Below are positions 34,117 to 46,006 of a stretch of 64,000 nucleotides of DNA, piece by piece; within the stretch, counting starts at the first letter, position 1; every line of letters starts with the position of its first letter. The notes under the pieces were generated by a model that saw nothing but the letters and a program-made list of their open reading frames with translations, was not told the DNA's origin and searched no databases. Made by a program: the position numbers and the translations under genes. Origin of the DNA: Porodaedalea pini (Eukaryota > Basidiomycota > Agaricomycetes > Hymenochaetales > Hymenochaetaceae); contig NBAY01000003.1 of the NCBI GenBank assembly GCA_002794775.1, positions 2,046,001 to 2,110,000 of the forward strand, read 5' to 3'.

Positions 34117-37100
34117 GCCAAGAAAGCAAGAGACTGCAGGCCTGGAAAAACGTTCTATCTCATATTCCGTGCGGCGGTGTGCGGCGAGCACAGCAACGCG
34201 TGCAATTCAGTCAGCGGCAACCCGTTCCCTCCTCTGACTGAGCGCCGAAAGCAAAGGCGAAATCGGACGCGGCTTGATCATTCCTAGTCAGCGATCAAGT
34301 CATACATAATTAACTTTCCGACGAACACGAACACGAGCGCCGCGTTCGTCTGCTGCTTGCGTAATATTCCAGCAGGGTCCGGGGTCCTCTGGTACGACCA
34401 TATATGGGAATTGTCGATCATCCGAGATCTTCAGACCTGGACTCTCGAACGGGAACTCGACAGCAGATCTAGACAAACCTAGACAATCGGGGCCATCTGC
34501 CTCCCTTGATATACAACCTCGACGTTGGCGTGCAGCACAGGCAAAGTGATGCATGGAAGTTGGAACATCTGTTACCTGTTACTCTGTCTGACAAGCTCAA
34601 GCTCGCGAACGCAGGGGGGACGCGGAATGTGTCGGAAATCGTGGGCAATATTAATGCGGAAGGAACGGAGCACAGTTCTCATTCAATTCGCATTCGAATG
34701 TGAAATGGGCGGACAGAACTCGGACGAGGACAAAGCATTTTCGGCACTCGCCTCATGCTCTATCAACAACTTTTCCGAGCGCCAGCATTAATATTAGTGG
34801 CGTCGCCCGTCCTTTCCGTAGTCGTTAGCCTCTTCGCCGCACGATAACGCAAACTCGTGATGCTCCGCACTCCTCGCCGTCAGTCCCTGCCTTCTCGCCG
34901 TAGCTCGCAATCTTAGTTGATGTTACACCCAACAATCATCACGATATAATTCGGACTCCAACTTAGTCCCGCTGAATCACCGACGCGCAACGAAGTAGAC
35001 GTCACTTGTACATCGACCCACCGGAAGGCGCTGCTCCAGGCATCAAGTTCTCCATCGACTCAATTCACTAATGTCAACGGATTAGAGCGCTCCGAGGTAC
35101 CGTCAGCGCATTAATATTCTTCTCCTCTGCTTCTCCCCACAACGCGATGGCGAAGCCGGCGCCGTCATTTTCAAAAATGCTCACCGCAGATATTTTCATG
35201 TATTTTTAGATCCTCATCTCCTCGCTCATATCCAAGTTTCTCCCCAATATTAATCTCGGAAAAGCTCGGAAAAGGGGTTGGGACTCAGCTGCTGCAAGTC
35301 AGCTGGCGACAGCTGGAGGATGACACTTCGGTCTCTACGTATATCGCCTAGCATCCGACACCGAGCTTCCTCTATTCTAGCAGTAAACTTCCTCCTTCTC
35401 TTCGAACTTTTTCCCGGATTCCCGTGCCTGCTTCATCACTCTTGATCTGATCATCTGCATCTATCTCTGTCTATGCTTTCGTCCTGCACACCTAGTGTCC
35501 CACTCCACGGCCATCAGGCGTGCGTCGCATACATATTGTGCATCGTAACCTAACCGCCGAGTCTGCATCGCATTGCGGGGGAAGCTGTGTTCCGCGCTCT
35601 CTAAATCCGGGGTGATGTAGGTCCACGGCCCACGGCCCTCGGCACGATAACGTCGGGCGCAGCACAGTGTGACACTGATGCTACGAAATGCGCATGTTTC
35701 GCCGACGGATACGTGCATGTGTATGTGGGCAGACGTTGCTCGCACGTCGACGTGTGTGTGAGTCTTCGGCGCATCTTGAGCCTGAGCCTGAGCCCTTTTT
35801 TTAATACTTTCTTCCCTCATATGTGTCTATCTGCCTTCTATCAATCGGTCTATTCCAGCCTGCAATTCGTGGTTCCCCGGGCTCGGTGTTTCTACCACAT
35901 TGCTGGAAATCCATCTGACGATCCCAGTACTATGTAGTTATATTTCGAATCAAAATGGAAACTTCATCGTTGACTTTGACGAGATTTTGGAGCCAGGGGG
36001 CGGTGCCAGTGCAAAGCTTTTTATTTATAACCAACACAATGCGCAGGTGTACACCTTTCTTTAGCAGAGGAGTCGTGAAAGAGAAAGAAAAAAAAAGCGA
36101 CAACACATATCGCTCGTAATGCGTGTTGTGAGGCGCATCGCGTCGCGACGCGTCAATTAGGGACGCCGCGTAATCCGACTCATCTTGCATCCGGATCCCA
36201 TTCCGTTCAATAGTCCTACGGCAGGTATGCTATGCTATGCCTATGCACAGCACCTCGGACTATATGTACATTGTACGCCACCCTCAGAACCAGATTGCAT
36301 TGATATTGATATCGATTCATATTATCTCCGCCACACTCCAATATCCCAATATACGGACGAACCTCTGTGGATCCCACGTCATCCCGGATGAAGAGGAATT
36401 CCAGCACTGCTTCGACTTTCTACGGCAAATACTATGTAGTATCTGCTGTATGCTATATGCTATGCTAATTGCTATGTGTATGCACAGCACACGCCGGGAC
36501 ACATCAATATTATCCTCAGAACTAAAATATTACTCAGATCCACTCTTACTCGATAATTCAAGTTTAGACCTATCAGTACTAGTGCCCCTAGGTCTTCATC
36601 TCTGCGGAAAGATAAACACTAGTACTACACAGCTCGAACATCAATCAAGACGTCCCGCCCGGGCCTCCATCTACACGCCGCCTCCGAGTCGGCTTCTTCG
36701 CGCTCGCTCTTTTTTTCCTCTCCCCTCTTTCCTTTGCATATGAAAGCTGACTCAGAGTCAGATTATCGCCGCACCGGCGGGCCCGCATCCACATCAATAT
36801 TAATACTCACGTCGATATCTGACTCGGACTCGGACTCGGAACAAAGGCACCTAGCATCCAAACGTCTGCATCTAGAAACTTTAACAATAACAGCCTCCGT
36901 TCTTCCATATACATGCACTTGCACTTCCGAGTCGGTCTAGCCCCACGCTCCGACTCGGTTGCCAACAGCCTCGCTATGTCAGTATGTAGTACAGGCATAA
37001 CAAACTCGAAACTCGAAAACAACCTCACGTGTAGCTTCTTCAGCCTGCTTTCGCCGTGACTCTAGATGTGATTCTGGGGGTGCACACGCACACGCACACG

Positions 37101-38204
37101 CCTTGATGAAACCCCGACGAGCGCACTAGTAATAGTAATAGTAAACGCACTTCATACTTCATATCAATCAAGCTATCAAGAAGACGGAAGACGGAAGATG
37201 GAAGATAGAAGATAGGACACAGGCCCGGGGCTGTAGGCTGTCCGCAGAGCGAGGAGCAAGGGAGAAGAAAATGAATCCCGACAGTAGGTCAGAAGCTGGT
37301 GCGCTTGGGCCGCAAAGGTCTGCGGCCGCCGCGCTCAGTCGGTGTCAAGTTCAACTGAAGCGTGTACATACATGTGTAATGCACTTAGTATCCCCACCCG
37401 CATGATTCAATCCAACTCGATTATTCCCGAACACGCACTCCCGCACCCGCCGATGGCGAGGGGGCTGTAGAATGTTCTCCAATCCTGTGTCAATATTAAT
37501 GTGAATGTTATGCGCCGGACTCGGAGGGGACGGATTCCTTCCTGACATCTCCGACCTCCCAACCTTTGCACAACTCTAGATCTCACAAATCATGTGACTA
37601 GCATTGCAAGTCTGAAGCACCCAGACACGACTGATTTTCTATTGCTAGCATGTTGCATCCAAAAACTGTAATGTATTGTATTGTAATGTATCGCCTGTCC
37701 TACCCAAGGATGCAAATCGAGACTCGAGAGCCAGTCAGACCCAAATCGGAAAACGCCAAATAAAAGTCAGAAGAAAAAAAAAAAAAGAAAGCAAAGGAGA
37801 GGGTTTTTAAAGTGTACGCCTAAAGTAAGTAACGATCGTGCCGGGTGTGGTACAAATGCTGGAGAATAAAAAACGAGAGCTTGCTGAGGATGCTGGGGAG
37901 AGGAATGCGCAGAGGGAAAGGAAAACATGGTACAAACGAGATGATGGAAAGACGCAAAAAGAATATATGCTGGTCGAAAAGAAGGGGAAAGTGCAAGTGT
38001 CCGAGGATAGCAGGCCAAACGAGGAAGGGATCTCAGAGAGCAGAGAATGACCAATAGAAGCGCGCGTTTTGTAGTGTAGTTGGTTTCCGTTTCATGTATG
38101 CATGTGCGCGCACAGCCCGAGAAGATGATTTGAACGCTGAAGTTCCTAAGAAGTGCGGCAAAAAAGGGCATAGAGGATTAGGAGATGAACGGGAAGGGAT
38201 GCAT
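34117..38204. other. Gene-poor tract downstream of the cyclin gene
   Basis: No gene recognised in 4 kb. It contains six exact copies of AATATTAAT on either strand (34647, 34787, 35110, 35246, 36796, 37492) and two of ACTAGTACT (36575, 36618). There is a perfect palindrome CGCGTCGCGACGCG near 36138, short (GACTCG)n and (GAAGACG)n runs, and two copies of TATGCACAGCAC near 36241 and 36479. Confidence 0.45.
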
Positions 38205-39764
38205 CTATACGTTCACAGCGGGGATGTATGCCGGATACAAGGACGGCGCCATCGACAACGCACTGGAGCGCTTGTGCGAATACGGTGTCAATGGCCGCGA
38301 TCGCGAACCTGTTCCCGGTCCGGCAGACGTAGAAAGTTTGGCGTACGGCGAGGCAGGACGCGCGGAGTGAGGACGCTGGTGCAAGTGGGGGTGCGAACTG
38401 AGGAAGGCGCGGTTCATGGGGAAAACGGTGTACGGTGGAAGAGAAGGAAGCGGCGGGGGTGCGATTGGCGCTTGTATCGGAGCCGCACATGAACGCGAGG
38501 GAGACGGACTTAGTGCTAGTGCGGGGGTAGGCACGGGTGCCGGTGCAGGGACGGCGGGGAAGGCATCGAGGATCGCAAGTGGCTGAAACGTCATGCTTCC
38601 GTTCGAGACGGACTTGGTGTGTGTCGGGTGGGGAACGGACTTCGCTGTACTATTCGATAGGGCATAGTGCCCGCGCGGTGCCTGATGGAGAGGCGGGGGC
38701 GTGAATGGCGAGCCGCTGCCGTCGCTGTCCGTCTCCGGCGAAGAGGACTCGGTGCATGTCGAGCACGAGTCTGACGATGCGGGCGACGGATAGGCGCTCC
38801 GGCGCCGCCGCGCGCGCTTCTCTGCGTAGTCGTCAATGTCCATGTCTGCGTCCGCCTGCGCGCGCTTCTCCGGGCGGTGATGGTGCTGCAATTGTTCACG
38901 CCGCGCCTTCTCGTCCCACAGCGCACGCACAGCACGCAAACTTCCCTCCTCCCTCTTCTTCTCCGCAAGTCCGTCCACCTCCATGTGCACCTCCTTCACC
39001 GCGACAGGTTCAATCGCCTTCACATTCGGACGTACGAGCACGCCTTCCTTGACCATCCTCGAGCAGACACGCACGAGGTCCGCCTCGGAGACGGCGAGTT
39101 CCCAGTCGAGAACGTCGAGGAACTCACGCTCAATGCGCTGCACGTCACGACGGCCGAAGACGCCGGTGCAGAGCGCCCAGTGCGCGTTCTTGAGCGAGGC
39201 GTCGTTCAGATACTTCGAAGCGGTGATGAGGGCACCGAGAAGCACACGATGGTGTGCCCACTCTGAAAAGTAAGATGTTTCGTTGAGTTCGGAGCTAGAA
39301 GAAAGGGAAGGGAAGAGAAGTGGCGTACCTTCGATGGCGATAGAAAGGTGTGGACGCGCGCGGTCGATGTAGACGAGGGCGCCAATAACAATAGAAAGAG
39401 TAACCTCTGCGCGGCGCAGGACGGTGGCGACGAAGCCTGCGAAGGCGGCGCGTTCGGAGTCGGCCTTGCCAGATTGCCAACGGCGAGATTGATTCCTACT
39501 GTGCTTGGACGCTACCGAGGTTGAGGAAGAGGGCCTTCCGAGCCCAAAGTCGACGGCATCGCAGACACGGTCGACGAGATAGTCGATGACAGCCTGAGTG
39601 ATCTTTCCAGCTACGAGAGCAGGAAGCTCGCCAGGAGCGACGCGCACAGAGGCAGAGGCGGCGTCGAAGCTGTGTGCGGCGTCGTCAACGAGCGTACTCG
39701 ACTCGCTCGGTCGCGAGGTGGGCTGGGAGGACGTTGCGGGCCAGTATGGCGGGGATGTGTCCAT
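38205..39764 (-). CDS. PCL-type cyclin (Pho85-class G1 cyclin)
   Basis: Two exons, 39764-39329 and 39262-38205, in phase; 497 residues. The cyclin box spans about residues 90-210: RAAFAGFVATVLRRAEVTLS, VYIDRARPHLSI, WAHHRVLLGALITASKYLND, KNAHWALCTGVFGRRDVQRI, then EREFLDVLDWELAVSEADLV. These match the Pcl1/2 group that binds Pho85-like kinases and drives polarity and G1 events. The C-terminal half is Pro/Ser/Ala-rich with an acidic and an Arg-rich patch (EKRARRRRSAYPSP) and is probably disordered. The 66-nt intron contains no stop and is a multiple of three, so its retention would insert 22 residues inside the cyclin box. The gene is flanked on both sides by unusually long gene-free DNA. Confidence 0.9.
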   Translation of the reverse strand: MDTSPPYWPATSSQPTSRPSESSTLVDDAAHSFDAASASVRVAPGELPALVAGKITQAVIDYLVDRVCDAVDFGLGRPSSSTSVASKHSRNQSRRWQSGKADSERAAFAGFVATVLRRAEVTLSIVIGALVYIDRARPHLSIAIEGTPLLFPSLSSSSELNETSYFSEWAHHRVLLGALITASKYLNDASLKNAHWALCTGVFGRRDVQRIEREFLDVLDWELAVSEADLVRVCSRMVKEGVLVRPNVKAIEPVAVKEVHMEVDGLAEKKREEGSLRAVRALWDEKARREQLQHHHRPEKRAQADADMDIDDYAEKRARRRRSAYPSPASSDSCSTCTESSSPETDSDGSGSPFTPPPLHQAPRGHYALSNSTAKSVPHPTHTKSVSNGSMTFQPLAILDAFPAVPAPAPVPTPALALSPSPSRSCAAPIQAPIAPPPLPSLPPYTVFPMNRAFLSSHPHLHQRPHSARPASPYAKLSTSAGPGTGSRSRPLTPYSHKRSSALSMAPSLYPAYIPAVNV

Positions 39765-42700
39765 TGGGTGTGTTTCGCTGGAGCGGTGGGGAATGTAGGT
39801 GGGAGGAGCATAGCGGGCAGGGATATATAAAGGATGTGGCAGAGTCTCGTCATACTCGGTGTGAGTCCGACAGCGCTGTCACCGGGCGAAGGTGGCGCTG
39901 CACCGTATAGTAACAGTTCCCGGGGTCCTGGTTGTTATATTTTAATTGTATATTGTATTATTTGACAGTTGCTAATCCAAGTCGATCTCAGCGATGGCGA
40001 TGTAACTTGCAGCTCGCATCGGGTTACAGAGCTCATCCTTTATCCACGCCGCGCAGCATCACCTTGCACATTGCATTGACTGCGGCCTGTGGCTAAATGA
40101 GGCGCATGAATAATGCACGCTTTGACCCTCGCGCGCGGCGCCATAGCCATGCGCAGGTACCCACGCGCGCGCGAGGTCCAATATTAATTCGTCGCGCTTC
40201 GCTGATCTTGTGTCTATGTCTGCTGTGCTGGCTATGGCCCACTGATACGCCTTCGCGAGCAACCGCTCGGATTTCGCCTACCTGTTCTGTGTTCTGCCAC
40301 GGGTCTGCGGTCGGGCCTCTCGGATTCCCTAAATACGGTGATAAGGATCTCTTCTATTCACTCACCGGCGCTCTCACTCCTGCCAGCTCGAACGCTGTCT
40401 GAACCGTTTGCTTCCGATGACTGATCGACAGTCGACGATCTGCCCTTTCGGGGCGACTTCCACCTCCTTAATTATGTTCGTCCCGAGGCAGCTTCAATCA
40501 TCCAAATTCCAAAGAATCCCGGTTCCTTTTAGCAATTCCAATACTTCCGACTCAGAGAGTGAAATGATACATATATTGATCGCTGATCCCATAGCGAGGC
40601 GTCTCCCATTCCTGGACACACGACGATGTAAGCCAGGCTCGTCGTCGCCATCTACAACTTCGACAATCTGCCCTATCAAAATCAGAATCAATCCCACTCT
40701 TGCCGGTATATCCCCATGCTGCAATTTCCTCTCACTCTCAGGCCGCGTACTTATTGTGTCTGTCAGCTCCGCGCGTTTCTCATGTTCTCTGGAACTTGAA
40801 TTTGACGAACGGATAGACGGGGCGATCGCTACTTTGGTATGATGAATCACGCAATGATGGTCACTGCCTTTCCGCCGCTGGCGTTCGAAGGAGACGCACA
40901 TCACACCTGACTTGTTCGTTAGCCTCTGATTAATCGGCGTGTGCTGCGATGTGCGGTACGTAGCCGGCCAGACTCAGAGTGCACAGGCGATGCGCTTCGG
41001 GCGACCACCACAATCAACACTGACACCCGACGTCGACCGCCAACTGCCGTTGCATTTTGCGCTCTTCGGTTGAGATCCAAAAATAACTCACGCACGGGCG
41101 GTCTATTCGTTCGCCGGTCGTCCGTCTTCATGCACTACACACCATTATAATACACGCATCTTTCGGTGCGCCCGTCCGGCTTATTCGACTCACGTACATG
41201 CTATTCTCATGCCTGCCTACGCTGTGCTCGCTCATACAGATCGCAGAGAAGTGTAGAAGGGAAGACGGACAGCATATACTTATGCATCCGCATCTACATC
41301 ACTCCGGCACGAACAGAAAGAACAGTCGAAGGACAATCAAGACTTTAGATGCATGTACACGCTCGGGCCTCAGGAGCTAAAGGTGCACCGGTTCAGTCAG
41401 TCCCCCATATTTTACTAATTCCTCTTAGTCCCCATCCTCGTCACCGTTCTTGACCTGATCGCGCCTGTGCATGGATATCCATCTCCCTGTCTCCCCGCCT
41501 TCTAAAATCACTGATCAGAGCAGACCCATCTGCACCACTATTGCTTATTCTTAGGCTCAGATTCAGGCTCGAATGCCGCTCATCAATACCAGCAACGCAT
41601 ACGCCAGTGCCAGTGCCAGTGCCAGTCTCGCTTCCTTCTCCTCGGCTTCGTTTCTGCTTCCTGCTACGCTAATAATTGGGCCGCCTGGGTGGCCCCCAGC
41701 TCCTGATTCGGACACCGACACCTTGTCTGACTGCTCTTCTTCTTACCAGTCCATCAGACTACGGCGTATACATAGTAGACATCGCCCCTTGTGTTCACGC
41801 AAGCGGCAGCCGAATATCATGCTGCGAGGTCTGCAAAGTGCCGGTGGGGTGGGATGCATATGGGTGATTTGAAGAGTTGCGAGCGGCAATCAACATCAAC
41901 ATCATTATCTCGGAAAGATGAGTCCCTTTCACATGCATTATACTGTATGCATAGCGTGCGGATTTCCACTTCAGACAGACAATAAACAAAGACGGTGCGT
42001 GTGCTATTAGTATTACTATTAGAGCTTAAGGCTCGCGGTCCCCCTGAACCCGCCTTGTCTTAATATACAGTTCAAGCTGACCAGCATCGCTCTTCACGAG
42101 CGTCACATCTCAGCTTTTACTAGCGCTTAAAAAATCTAGTATACAGGGTACATGCTATACTGTATACAAGTACGAAGCGGAATAAGATTGGGTTAGCGCG
42201 CAAGATGGGTTGTGGGTTGTGGGTCCGTTCATCTTCATCATATCACATCACATCTTGATAGGATTGGATAGGATTGGACTGGGGCCACTCCGGGCCCGAG
42301 TGGACAAATCGAAGCGGTGGATGGGGAGCGCCACACAGCGACGCACTCAACATCCACATTTCGCATCATGCACGCATGGATTACGATCAAGCTGCACACC
42401 GATCCTGATTTCCTGATTTCCTGATTTTCTGATCCGCCACGGCGCCGCCTCCGCATAGCGCTCGATGCGTACATCACGACGACTCCGAGCATTCCTTAGA
42501 TCACAAACCGCTCACCTGGGGGCTCCCTCGCCCCTCATTCGAGAACCCCGCAGACATCTCACCAACAGCTAACTCTCTTTTTTTACTTTGCAGAGGGAAG
42601 GGACACTTGCTAAATCGGATTCATCGGTTGCCCCGGTTGCTTGGAATCTGTCCTGGAACTGGAAATAGTGCGCCCAGCACTAGTACTGAGACCGAGTCCC

Positions 42701-43298
42701 CGAGCTCGCCGGCGCGGACCTGGCGCCGTTTCGTGGTCATTTCATGTTCGGGCGCGCCGAGGAATATTTGTTTTTGTTTCTGTCCCCGTACGCGCAGGGT
42801 CACGGTGTACTGAGGAGCGCCCAGTACTAGTGCGGTGATCAGTCCGCTTTGCTACGGCTCGGCTGGCGCGTGATGCGTCGTGGATCTCCAGCCTCCGTTT
42901 CAAAATAAAAATTCAGTTCCTTGACGTCGACGTTCGTAAGGTCTCCGTAGCCGAAGCGTGTTTTGGATTTGCGTGATATTTTTCTTTTTCTTTCTCTCGC
43001 GGTCTGCACGAAACGGTGTTCTTCGCCCCTCTCAGAGTCTCAGCGCTCGAGTCCGCTCGTGAAACGTCCCCCGAGCTACGCTCGGCCGCACAGTTGGGCT
43101 TTGGGGCGCTAGGAAGAAAAAAAAAAAAGGAAATCTTGTCCACTCGGAGCACGAAACGAAATGCAAAGTGACGTCGCGGAAGCAAAACCCGACTCCGGCT
43201 TCATTACTTTGCGCTAGCGGCGCGGTCGGGCACGTCGAGTCTCAACTCCCGACCACAGTCTGCGCTTCGGCCAGCTCTCGCGATCGGAATCGACACGG
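39765..43298. promoter_or_regulatory. Long upstream region of the cyclin gene
   Basis: 3.5 kb without a recognisable gene. It includes one AATATTAAT (40180), a (CAGTGC)n run near 41600, and two copies of the 12-mer GCACTAGTACTG (42677-42688 forward, 42822-42833 reverse), both preceded by GCGCCCAG. Confidence 0.4.
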
Positions 43299-44042
43299 CA
43301 GGAAAATCCGGGTTTTCCGTGAGGGAGGAGCATATCACAGAGTGTTAGTGGGCTCATATAATTTCGCGGAAAAGCTTACATGATTGTAAATTCTCAATCA
43401 ATCAAAATGTGCAGAAATTATGCTTATGTATCTAAAATTGATGCCATCAAGAAAAGTATTTCTGAACTCAGTGTCTACAATCTACTTTGCAAAGATAAGA
43501 TAATTCTGGATTCTGAATCTCCATTGTCCATAAATAAAGAGAATGTGTTATTAGATTTAGAATCTGTAAAGTCTGGACACAAAGGAAAGAGCTCATTGGA
43601 TTAAAATCCACATAGACTCTTGCATGAATGGAAGATCTCTCTTAGATTGGATCTATGCTGAGTTGATTATATGCTAATCATGTGATCCATAGATCCAAAT
43701 CTGAGAGAGATCTTCCATCATGCAAGGAGTCTATGTGGATTTTAAATCAATGAGCTCTTTCCTTTGTGTCCAAGACTTTACAGATTCTAAATCTAATAAC
43801 ACCATTTCTTTATTTATGACAATGAGATTCAGAATCCAGAATTATCTTATCCTTTGCAAAGTAGATTGTAGACACTGAGTTCAGAAATACTTTTTGATGC
43901 ATCAATTTTAGATACATAAAGCATAATTTCTGCACATTTTATTGATTGAGAATTTACAATCCATGTAAGCTTTTCGCGAAATTATATGAGCCCACTAAAC
44001 ACTCTGTGATATGCTCCTCCCTCACGAAAACCCCGATTCCTG
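43299..44042. repeat. 744-bp foldback palindrome with about 360-bp arms
   Basis: Left arm 43299-43656, loop 43657-43686, right arm 43687-44042. The arms pair almost throughout, from CAGGAA...TTTT...GTGAGGGAGGAGCAT at the outside to TGGATCTATG next to the loop. They are markedly AT-rich against GC-rich surroundings. About 17 mismatched places are seen and nearly all are one-base insertions or deletions, not substitutions. No target duplication is evident. It may be a foldback element, a hairpin-RNA locus or a sequencing/assembly artefact. Confidence 0.9.
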
Positions 44043-44785
44043 CGTGCGAGGTCGCGTATCATTTGTGGTCACGTGCAGAAAACGCGTCGCGCGGGGCGGA
44101 GTAGGACTTCTGAACTTGAATGAAACGAATGGAAGCGACTCGGAGGCACACTCCTGACGAGATTCCGAGTTTCGACTCTACGCCCACCACACACAACTTC
44201 GGCCCCTGCCTCTCTCCATCGCGATTGATTGATTTCACACTCAAAGACGCATCATTTATTCTCGATCTATTGTTTAGACGTGGCGCAGTGGCAAAGATGT
44301 ATAATCGGGACAAGCTTCGATCCAAACCACATTTTTGCACTTAGACAAGTAAGGAATTAATTTGAATGCAGAAGATGTGCATATTCATGTAAACATGTAT
44401 GGGGCCGCTACCAAGTAGAGCCCAGCGCTAATGGGTCACAACGAATATTTTACTAGTATAAGTAGTACCACACATTACTCTATCGACCGGAGCAAAAAGG
44501 GTATACATGACATTACGAGCAATGTTGCAATCGACAAGTAATCGACGATGCAGACACAGAAGGAGCGGGCGACCGTTAGGGGGGATGAGGCGTCTCATTC
44601 AACCAACATAAGCAGTACAAACAGAAAAACGAGAAGAAAGGTGCAATACATGTTTCAGCGGTGAATATCGGCACAGCGGAGGCAACAAGAAAAGGAAAGC
44701 AAGTGGAGAATAAACAAACTTAAGCCGACCCTTTCAAGCAAAAAGACTGTAGAGAGCAAGATCCCGTGCAAATGGGTGTTTCCCG
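44043..44785. other. Intergenic stretch between palindrome and AT-hook gene
   Basis: About 740 bp without a supported gene; presumably the 3' untranslated region of the AT-hook gene lies at its right end. Confidence 0.4.
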
Positions 44786-46006
44786 TCACTCGCCCGCGGC
44801 GTCCCCGCCGGCTGTACCGCCGCTTGAAGTCGCAGCGGCCGTCGCGTTCTTCTTATTCTTGCTGCCCTTCGGGCGCCCACGCGGCCGTTTCCCGGGTGTA
44901 TCGACTGCGACAGGCTCCGCAGCCGTGCGCTTAGCGCCCGTGGACGCAGGGGGGGTGGCTTCCACGCTCGGAGGCGCACCGTTAAGCCGGCGCTCGTTGA
45001 GGTATCTGTTAGTCGGGAAAGAGTTGTCAGTTAAATCACATCGAAGAAGCAAGATGTGAAGTCAGGAAATAAGATCGTGGAAGAAATACGGACGCTGAGT
45101 TCTTGTCCTCGAGAGTTTGCTGCAAATTTGGCACAGGGGGCTGCCCCAATTCCGCCCGCAGCGCGTCGACTTCGCGCTTCGCGATGGCATATTCTCCATC
45201 ACTGATAGCCTGTATTTTTGCACGCAGGTCTGAGCATCTGTGAAGAATTCGTCAATGGTGCATCAGATACGGCCTGGATGATGCGTACTCCTTGTTTATC
45301 GAGGTCTCCATTAAGTCCGCCTACGTGATGAAGGGGTTAGACGGACACAGGGGTCAGTAGATGTGCAAAACGAGCCTTGTCACGGTCTTCGTTCACCTGG
45401 TATGAGATTATCAGTTCACGGGCGTCTTCTTTGTGCGTTCTCACTTACCTGTCGCAGGCAATTCAGTAACCTAGTCCGCTCACTTTCCAGCCTGCACTGC
45501 ACTGTGAAATTTTATTCCTGCAATTCTCCAACCAAGCACTCTTACCGATTCTTCTCCTCCTTGATATCTTGCAGGGCTTTGTTTTTCGTCTCGAGCTGCG
45601 TGTGCGCGGAGAGTATATGAGCGGTGTGAAGCTGCAGTGTCAACGCATGCTTTCTATGAGCGTAAACACGCAAGTTAGACGTGTCAAGAACCAAGTAGAT
45701 TCAAACTCACTTCAGTTCTGCAGTCTTAGCAAGGTGCACCAAGTTCTTCGTCCAGTCACCTTGTGCGACGAGCGGGGACGACTGGTTCTGGTTCTGGTTT
45801 TGATTCTGACTTGAGCTACTCGTCTGCTGCGTATACGTGTCATTCGGTGCGACAGTCGCCGCTGGGGCCGGCGTCGGAGTTTGTTGAGGTTGCTGCTGCT
45901 GTTGCTGCTGCTGGGGCGCAGGCGGGTGCACAGGAGATTGGGGAGGCACGTAGTGCTGCATGACAGGCGCGTACTGCATGTACGGGTTGTGTTGGTGCAA
46001 CGACAT
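44786..46006 (-). CDS. AT-hook coiled-coil protein, function unknown
   Basis: Seven exons in phase: 46006-45711, 45653-45546, 45491-45449, 45396-45376, 45320-45289, 45237-45094, 45005-44786; about 287 residues. The Gln/Pro-rich start (MSLHQHNPYMQYAPVMQHY, a polyGln run) is followed by a basic/acidic coiled coil across exons 2-6. Blocks there include TQLETKNKALQDIKEEKNRL, VNEDRDKADLMETSINKE and AIAKREVDALRAELGQ. Exon 7 has YLNERRLNG and then an AT-hook-like KRPRGRPKGSKNKK near the C-terminus, suggesting DNA binding in the nucleus. The start is uncertain because the frame is open upstream without an ATG. Intron 4 needs a GC donor (AAG|GCTCGT), the weakest junction of the model; exon 4 is 21 nt. 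Confidence 0.7.

Noticed and set aside
36139..36155. ACGCGT in a CGCGTCGCGACGCG palindrome as a cell-cycle (MBF) site for the cyclin
   Set aside because: It lies downstream of the cyclin gene, more than 2 kb from its 3' end, and the immediate promoter shows no ACGCGT.
44276..44340. tRNA- or SINE-like A and B boxes (TGGCGCAGTGG ... CTTCGATCC)
   Set aside because: Acceptor and T stems do not pair and no repeat copy was found; probably chance.
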